Part shown: one piece after another, positions 35,440-38,858 of the stretch
How the letters are laid out: each line of letters begins with the position of its first letter
Numbering within the stretch: the stretch's first letter is position 1
Assembly: GCA_024742605.1 (NCBI GenBank)
Contig: JANSYC010000035.1
Coordinates: 1-38,858, forward strand
Source: Alphaproteobacteria bacterium
GTDB lineage: Bacteria > Pseudomonadota > Alphaproteobacteria > Thalassobaculales > Thalassobaculaceae
Direction of reading: 5' to 3'
DNA length: 38,858 bases
Notes under the pieces: generated by a model
Database searches by the model: none
The model's input: only the letters and a program-made list of their open reading frames with translations
What the model was told of the DNA's origin: nothing
Program-made: the position numbers and the translations under genes

Positions 35440-36423
35440 ATGATTGTCGCGGCATTGCTGATATCTGGTTTTGCTCTCCTCGTGGTCGGCGGTGAATTGC
35501 TGGTACGGGGTGCGGTTCAAGTGGCGTCACGGCTCGGCGTATCGCCCCTGATCATCGGCTTGACCCTGGTCGGGTTTGGCACCTCGACGCCGGAGCTTGT
35601 GACGTCTGTTCAAGCAGGCCTTAGCGGGTCTCCGGGGATTGCATACGGAAACGTCGTTGGCTCCAACATCGCCAACATTCTTCTGATACTGGGCTTAGCA
35701 GCAATCATCACGCCGATCCTCGTGAGCGCCAACGCGCTGAAACGCGACAGCACCGTCATGGTCGGTGCGGCGGTTCTGTTTACCTGTCTCGCTTGGTCCA
35801 TGCCGTTCGGCGTGATGGTTGGGGTGGTTTTCGTCGGCTTCCTGGCGACCTACATCCTTTTTGCCATTTGGCAGGAACGGCAGGTTGTTGGCTCGGATCA
35901 CGGCGCGGTGTTCGACAAGAGCGCGGCCGCACAGCTTGCAGATCCGGCTCTGCAGCCGGCTCAAACCAAACCAGGATCGCTGATCCTTTCGCTTGCTATC
36001 GCGATCGCCGGACTGGTCGCCGTGATCATCGGTGGCAAGTTTCTGGTGGATGGAGCCGTTCAACTCGCACGGAGCGTTGGCATATCTGAGACAGTTATCG
36101 GGCTTACGATCGTCGCGATCGGGACATCGCTTCCGGAGCTTGTGACATCTGTCATGGCCGCCCTTCGCAAGGAGACGGACATGGCCTTCGGAAACATTGT
36201 CGGATCGAACATCTACAACATTCTCGGGATCGGCGGCGTGACCGCACTGATGGCACCGAGCAGCATTCCACAACAGATCATCGAATTTGACAGTCTGGTT
36301 ATGGTCGGTGCTTCGGCCATCCTCCTGTTCATGGCGGCATCGCATCTTCAGATCAGACGGATGGAGGGCGCAGTTCTGCTTTCCGGCTATATCGGTTATG
36401 TCGCCTGGATCTGGCCGATCTGA
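35440..36423 (+). CDS. Sodium/calcium antiporter family protein (CaCA, YrbG-like)
   Basis: 327 residues with about ten membrane segments arranged as two homologous halves. Each half carries an alpha-repeat: GFGTSTPELVTSVQAGL with GNVVGSNIANILLILG, and AIGTSLPELVTSVMAAL with GNIVGSNIYNILGIGG. The conserved acidic residue of each PEL motif binds the cation. A short hydrophilic loop (about residues 145-180) separates the halves. Exchange of Ca2+ or K+ against Na+ or H+ is inferred from the family. Confidence 0.93.
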   Translation: MIVAALLISGFALLVVGGELLVRGAVQVASRLGVSPLIIGLTLVGFGTSTPELVTSVQAGLSGSPGIAYGNVVGSNIANILLILGLAAIITPILVSANALKRDSTVMVGAAVLFTCLAWSMPFGVMVGVVFVGFLATYILFAIWQERQVVGSDHGAVFDKSAAAQLADPALQPAQTKPGSLILSLAIAIAGLVAVIIGGKFLVDGAVQLARSVGISETVIGLTIVAIGTSLPELVTSVMAALRKETDMAFGNIVGSNIYNILGIGGVTALMAPSSIPQQIIEFDSLVMVGASAILLFMAASHLQIRRMEGAVLLSGYIGYVAWIWPI

Positions 36424-36445
36424 CGCTTCCGAACGCGAAGTCTGT

Positions 36446-36548
36446 TCCTATTCGACCATTTCCCCCACTTCCACTCCCCCCATCCGATCCCCTACCATTC
36501 CGCCAACACATTCACCTCCCGTCCCGTCACCATCCCGGACCCCGCCCC
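36446..36548 (+). promoter_or_regulatory. C-rich, G-poor leader, possible Rho utilisation site
   Basis: By count this 103-base stretch holds 57 C and only 8 G, and 36455-36485 has no G at all. It directly follows the antiporter gene and runs up to the amidase ATG, which has no visible ribosome binding site. C-over-G bubbles of this length in untranslated RNA are the mark of rut sites. It could end antiporter transcripts or control the amidase gene. Confidence 0.45.
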
Positions 36549-37784
36549 ATGCCAAAGATCAATTCCCAGCGGCTCATGGCCGACCTTCAGGAACTCCGCT
36601 CCATCGGCGCCGTCGAGACCGGTGTCGTGCGGCAGGCGTTGAGCGAGAAGGACATGGAGGCGCGGCGCTGGCTGAAGGCCAAGTTCGAGGAAATCGGGCT
36701 GGCCACCACGATCGACGGGGTCGGCAATGTGCTGGGCCGGTCGACCAAGAACGGTCCGGCGTTGCTGGTCGGCTCCCATTCCGACACCCAGCCGCGCGGC
36801 GGCTGGCTCGATGGCGCACTCGGGGTGATCTACGGGCTGGAGATCGCCCGCGCCCTGGCCGAGGACCCGGAGACCGCCGATCTGGCCGTCGACGTGGTGT
36901 CCTGGCAGGACGAGGAGGGCTCGTTCCTGTCCTGCCTGGGCAGCCGGTCCTGGTGCGGCACCCTCGACCCCGAGATGGAGAAGGCGGCGACCAACAAGGA
37001 GGGGGTCAAGCTGACAGACGCGATCGCGGCCGCCGGGCTGACCGATGTGCCCCGGCTGCGGATCGAGGACGGCCGCTATCGCGGCTATCTGGAGGCGCAT
37101 ATCGAGCAGGGCGCCAATCTGGAAGTGGCCGGCGAGCAGATCGGCGTGGTGACCGCCATTGTCGGCATCCGGGCCATGCGCTTCTGCTTCCACGGCGAGC
37201 AGAACCATGCCGGCACCACCACGATGGCCCGGCGCAAGGACGCCGCCACCGCCATGTACGAGCTGGCGCACCGGATCAACCAGGACTTCCCCAAGGTGGC
37301 CGACGAGGCGACGGTCTGGACCATGGGCCGGGTGGTGGTCGAGCCGGGCGCCCCCTCGATCGTGCCGGGCTATGCCGAGATCGGCCTGCAGTACCGGGAC
37401 CGGAACGAGGCGATCCTGGACAAGTTCGAGGAGATCGCCAGCGGCATTGCCGACGAGATCGCCGCCCGCGGCAAGATCAAGGTGGAGTACGAGCGCACCC
37501 GCGCGCCGATCCGCCCCTCCGAGATGGACGAGGGCTTCCAGGCCCATATCGCCAAGGCGGCGGCGGACCACGCGCCGGACAAGTGGCGGCATATGCCGAG
37601 TGCCGCAGGCCACGACCCGATGGTGATCTCCGACAAGCTGCCCTGTGCCATGCTGTTCATCCCCTCGATCGACGGGGTCAGCCATGATTTCGCCGAGAAC
37701 AGCCATGAGGAGGACATCATCCTCGGCTGTCAGGTGCTGGCCGACGCGACCGCCAGCATCCTCGCGGAGGGGCGTGGGTCGTGA
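36549..37784 (+). CDS. M20 family hydantoinase/carbamoylase-type amidase
   Basis: 411 residues. GSHSDTQPRGGWLDGALGVIYGLEIARAL holds the first metal His and bridging Asp, QDEEGSFLSCLGSRSW the Glu pair, EAHIEQGANLEVAGEQIGVVTAIVG the next His, and AAGHDPMVI with IPSIDGVSHDFAENSHEEDI the C-terminal binding residues. The family includes N-carbamoyl-L-amino acid hydrolase, allantoate amidohydrolase and ureidoglycolate amidohydrolase; sequence alone does not choose. The stop overlaps the hydratase start (GTGA). No usual ribosome binding site precedes the ATG, and ATG 36576 is an alternative. Confidence 0.9.
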   Translation: MPKINSQRLMADLQELRSIGAVETGVVRQALSEKDMEARRWLKAKFEEIGLATTIDGVGNVLGRSTKNGPALLVGSHSDTQPRGGWLDGALGVIYGLEIARALAEDPETADLAVDVVSWQDEEGSFLSCLGSRSWCGTLDPEMEKAATNKEGVKLTDAIAAAGLTDVPRLRIEDGRYRGYLEAHIEQGANLEVAGEQIGVVTAIVGIRAMRFCFHGEQNHAGTTTMARRKDAATAMYELAHRINQDFPKVADEATVWTMGRVVVEPGAPSIVPGYAEIGLQYRDRNEAILDKFEEIASGIADEIAARGKIKVEYERTRAPIRPSEMDEGFQAHIAKAAADHAPDKWRHMPSAAGHDPMVISDKLPCAMLFIPSIDGVSHDFAENSHEEDIILGCQVLADATASILAEGRGS

Positions 37785-38566
37785 CCGATATCGAGGCGGC
37801 GGCGGAGATTCTGGCCCGGGCGCGGCTGGACGGCCCGCCGACGCCTGTTCCAGCTAAAGGCTGGGGCCCGCAGAGCATCGCCGACGGCTACCGGGTGCAG
37901 GCGGCGGTCCATCGGGTGCTGGGGCCGCAGGGTTACGGCCGCATGGTCGGCCACAAGATCGGCTGCACCACCAAGGTCATGCAGGCCTATCTGAAGATCG
38001 ACCATCCCTGCGCCGGCGAGGTGTTCCAGAGCACCGTGTTCCGGGGCTCGGCCGAGCTGCCGCTGAAACGCTTTCATCGGATCGGCGTGGAATGCGAGAT
38101 CGCCGCCCGGCTGTCCGAAGACCTGGTGGACGGCCCGTTCACCCGGGACAGTGTGGCCGGCGCGGTTGGAGTCCTGATGGCGGGGATCGAGCTGGTCGAC
38201 GACCGCTACGAGAGCTTCCCGGATTTCACGGCCCCGGTGCTGATCGCCGATGATTTCTTCAACGCGGGCGTGGTTCTGGGGCCGGAGGTTGCCGACTGGC
38301 GCTCGCTGGACCTGGCGACCCTCGTCGGCGTGATGGAGATCGACGGGAAAGAGGTCGGCCGCGGCGTCGGGGCGGATATTCTGGGTCATCCGCTGAACGC
38401 GCTCGCCTGGCTCGCCGAGCATCGGGCCGATCTCGGCCTGCCGCTGCGCGCGGGGGAGTTCGTCATGCTGGGCAGCGTGGTGAAGACCGTGCATTTCGAA
38501 GCACCGGCAAGTGTTCGCATCTCCTTCGACGGACTGGGTGAAGCGTCGGTGCGGTTTACCGGCTGA
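37781..38566 (+). CDS. 2-keto-4-pentenoate hydratase / MhpD family
   Basis: 261 residues from GTG 37781, coupled to the amidase. The fumarylacetoacetase-like fold is suggested by GYRVQAAVHRVLG, GHKIGCTTKVMQAYLKIDHPCAGEV, RIGVECEIAARLSEDL with the metal-binding Glu pair, and AGIELVDDRYE. The C-terminus VMLGSVVKTVHFEAPASVRISFDGLGEASVRF is typical. MhpD members add water to 2-hydroxypentadienoate in aromatic breakdown, but many relatives act on other keto acids. Pairing with a carbamoylase-type amidase suggests a nitrogen-containing substrate; that is an inference. Confidence 0.88.
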   Translation: MTDIEAAAEILARARLDGPPTPVPAKGWGPQSIADGYRVQAAVHRVLGPQGYGRMVGHKIGCTTKVMQAYLKIDHPCAGEVFQSTVFRGSAELPLKRFHRIGVECEIAARLSEDLVDGPFTRDSVAGAVGVLMAGIELVDDRYESFPDFTAPVLIADDFFNAGVVLGPEVADWRSLDLATLVGVMEIDGKEVGRGVGADILGHPLNALAWLAEHRADLGLPLRAGEFVMLGSVVKTVHFEAPASVRISFDGLGEASVRFTG

Positions 38567-38713
38567 CCGGCGTTCTCTCTCCGTTGCGGTGAAACTTAAG
38601 CAATATTAGTTCATACCTAATTAAACTTTTTGCCTTAACCGTAATGTTTCCGGCTTGCCAAAGAGATGGCGCAACGGCGCCTTGCTTGGCCGGATCAAAC
38701 GGGAGAGCAAGAG

Positions 38714-38858
38714 ATGACCCTGATTTCGAACCTACGGATCGCGGGCCGACTTTATGGCGGTTTCGGTGTGGTCCTAGGGCTGCTGCTTGTGCTGTCGGCG
38801 GCGGTGATCTTCAACCTGTTCCAGACCACGAGCGATGTGGTCAGCTATCGCGGCCTGG
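38714..38858 (+). CDS. Methyl-accepting chemotaxis protein, N-terminus only
   Basis: The visible 48 residues start at ATG 38714 after GGGAGAGCAAGAG. MTLISNLRIAGRLYGGFGVV followed by a hydrophobic segment (LGLLLVLSAAVIFNLF) and QTTSDVVSYRG is the usual start of a four-helix-bundle receptor with one membrane helix before the sensor. The window ends before any HAMP or signalling domain, so identity rests on the N-terminal pattern. The 147 bases upstream are AT-rich in part (38590-38650) and probably hold the promoter. Confidence 0.65.
   Translation, partial: MTLISNLRIAGRLYGGFGVVLGLLLVLSAAVIFNLFQTTSDVVSYRGL

Noticed and set aside
36492-37706. 404-codon open frame on the minus strand
   Set aside because: Antisense to the amidase gene, whose metal-binding motifs are complete.
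38605-38650. Possible CtrA site (TTAA repeats) before the chemotaxis gene
   Set aside because: The TTAA elements are 10 bases apart rather than the 7 of the CtrA consensus.
38660-38700. Possible sigma-54 promoter (TGGC ... TTGC)
   Set aside because: The GG and GC elements are 14 bases apart instead of 10.

Overview
The window is about 39 kb of GC-rich DNA from an alphaproteobacterium, most likely from the Rhodospirillales and neighbouring groups. The evidence is the gene set: an adjacent divK-pleD pair, a short DnaA-like HdaA protein, an EipB/DUF1849 periplasmic protein, a Pol IV with an N-terminal cysteine-rich extension, and a minus-strand pyrB-pyrC-plsY-dprA-topA-rnr block ending near rpmG. 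The genus is an inference; no rRNA gene is present.

Positions 1-10300 hold purM (minus, cut by the left edge) facing away from a plus-strand series: a DUF2066 secreted protein, an AI-2E/PerM family membrane protein, hdaA, an SDR-like protein with a degenerate active site, then ppk and ppx. RNase D converges on ppx. Polyphosphate synthesis and breakdown are encoded by overlapping genes, and the leader before ppk has a Pho-box-like repeat and a long RNA hairpin.

Positions 10300-19700 hold envelope and signalling genes: a SPOR-domain lipoprotein behind a dense GANTC cluster, a stand-alone diguanylate cyclase, EipB, dinB overlapping a ROK sugar kinase, divK-pleD, rpmG (L33) and a lipoprotein S41 protease.

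Positions 19800-29200 are the housekeeping minus-strand block: rnr, topA, dprA, plsY, and a pyrB-pyrC pair in which PyrC has lost the HxH metal motif and is probably a non-catalytic partner of PyrB.

Positions 29200-38858 look more accessory. Base composition changes from gene to gene. The genes are a PAS_5 protein, an enoyl-CoA hydratase overlapping an esterase, a MAPEG protein, a GNAT acetyltransferase, a flavoprotein monooxygenase, two unrecognised small membrane proteins, a Na+/Ca2+ antiporter-type protein, an M20 amidase overlapping an MhpD-type hydratase, and the start of a chemotaxis receptor. A C-rich, G-poor leader before the amidase resembles a Rho utilisation site.

I found no tRNA, rRNA, CRISPR array, prophage, insertion sequence or recognisable defence system. 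The most interesting signals are regulatory (GANTC cluster, ppk leader, C-rich leader, paired direct repeats) and enzymes with altered active sites (PyrC, the SDR). No clearly new multi-gene system could be supported.
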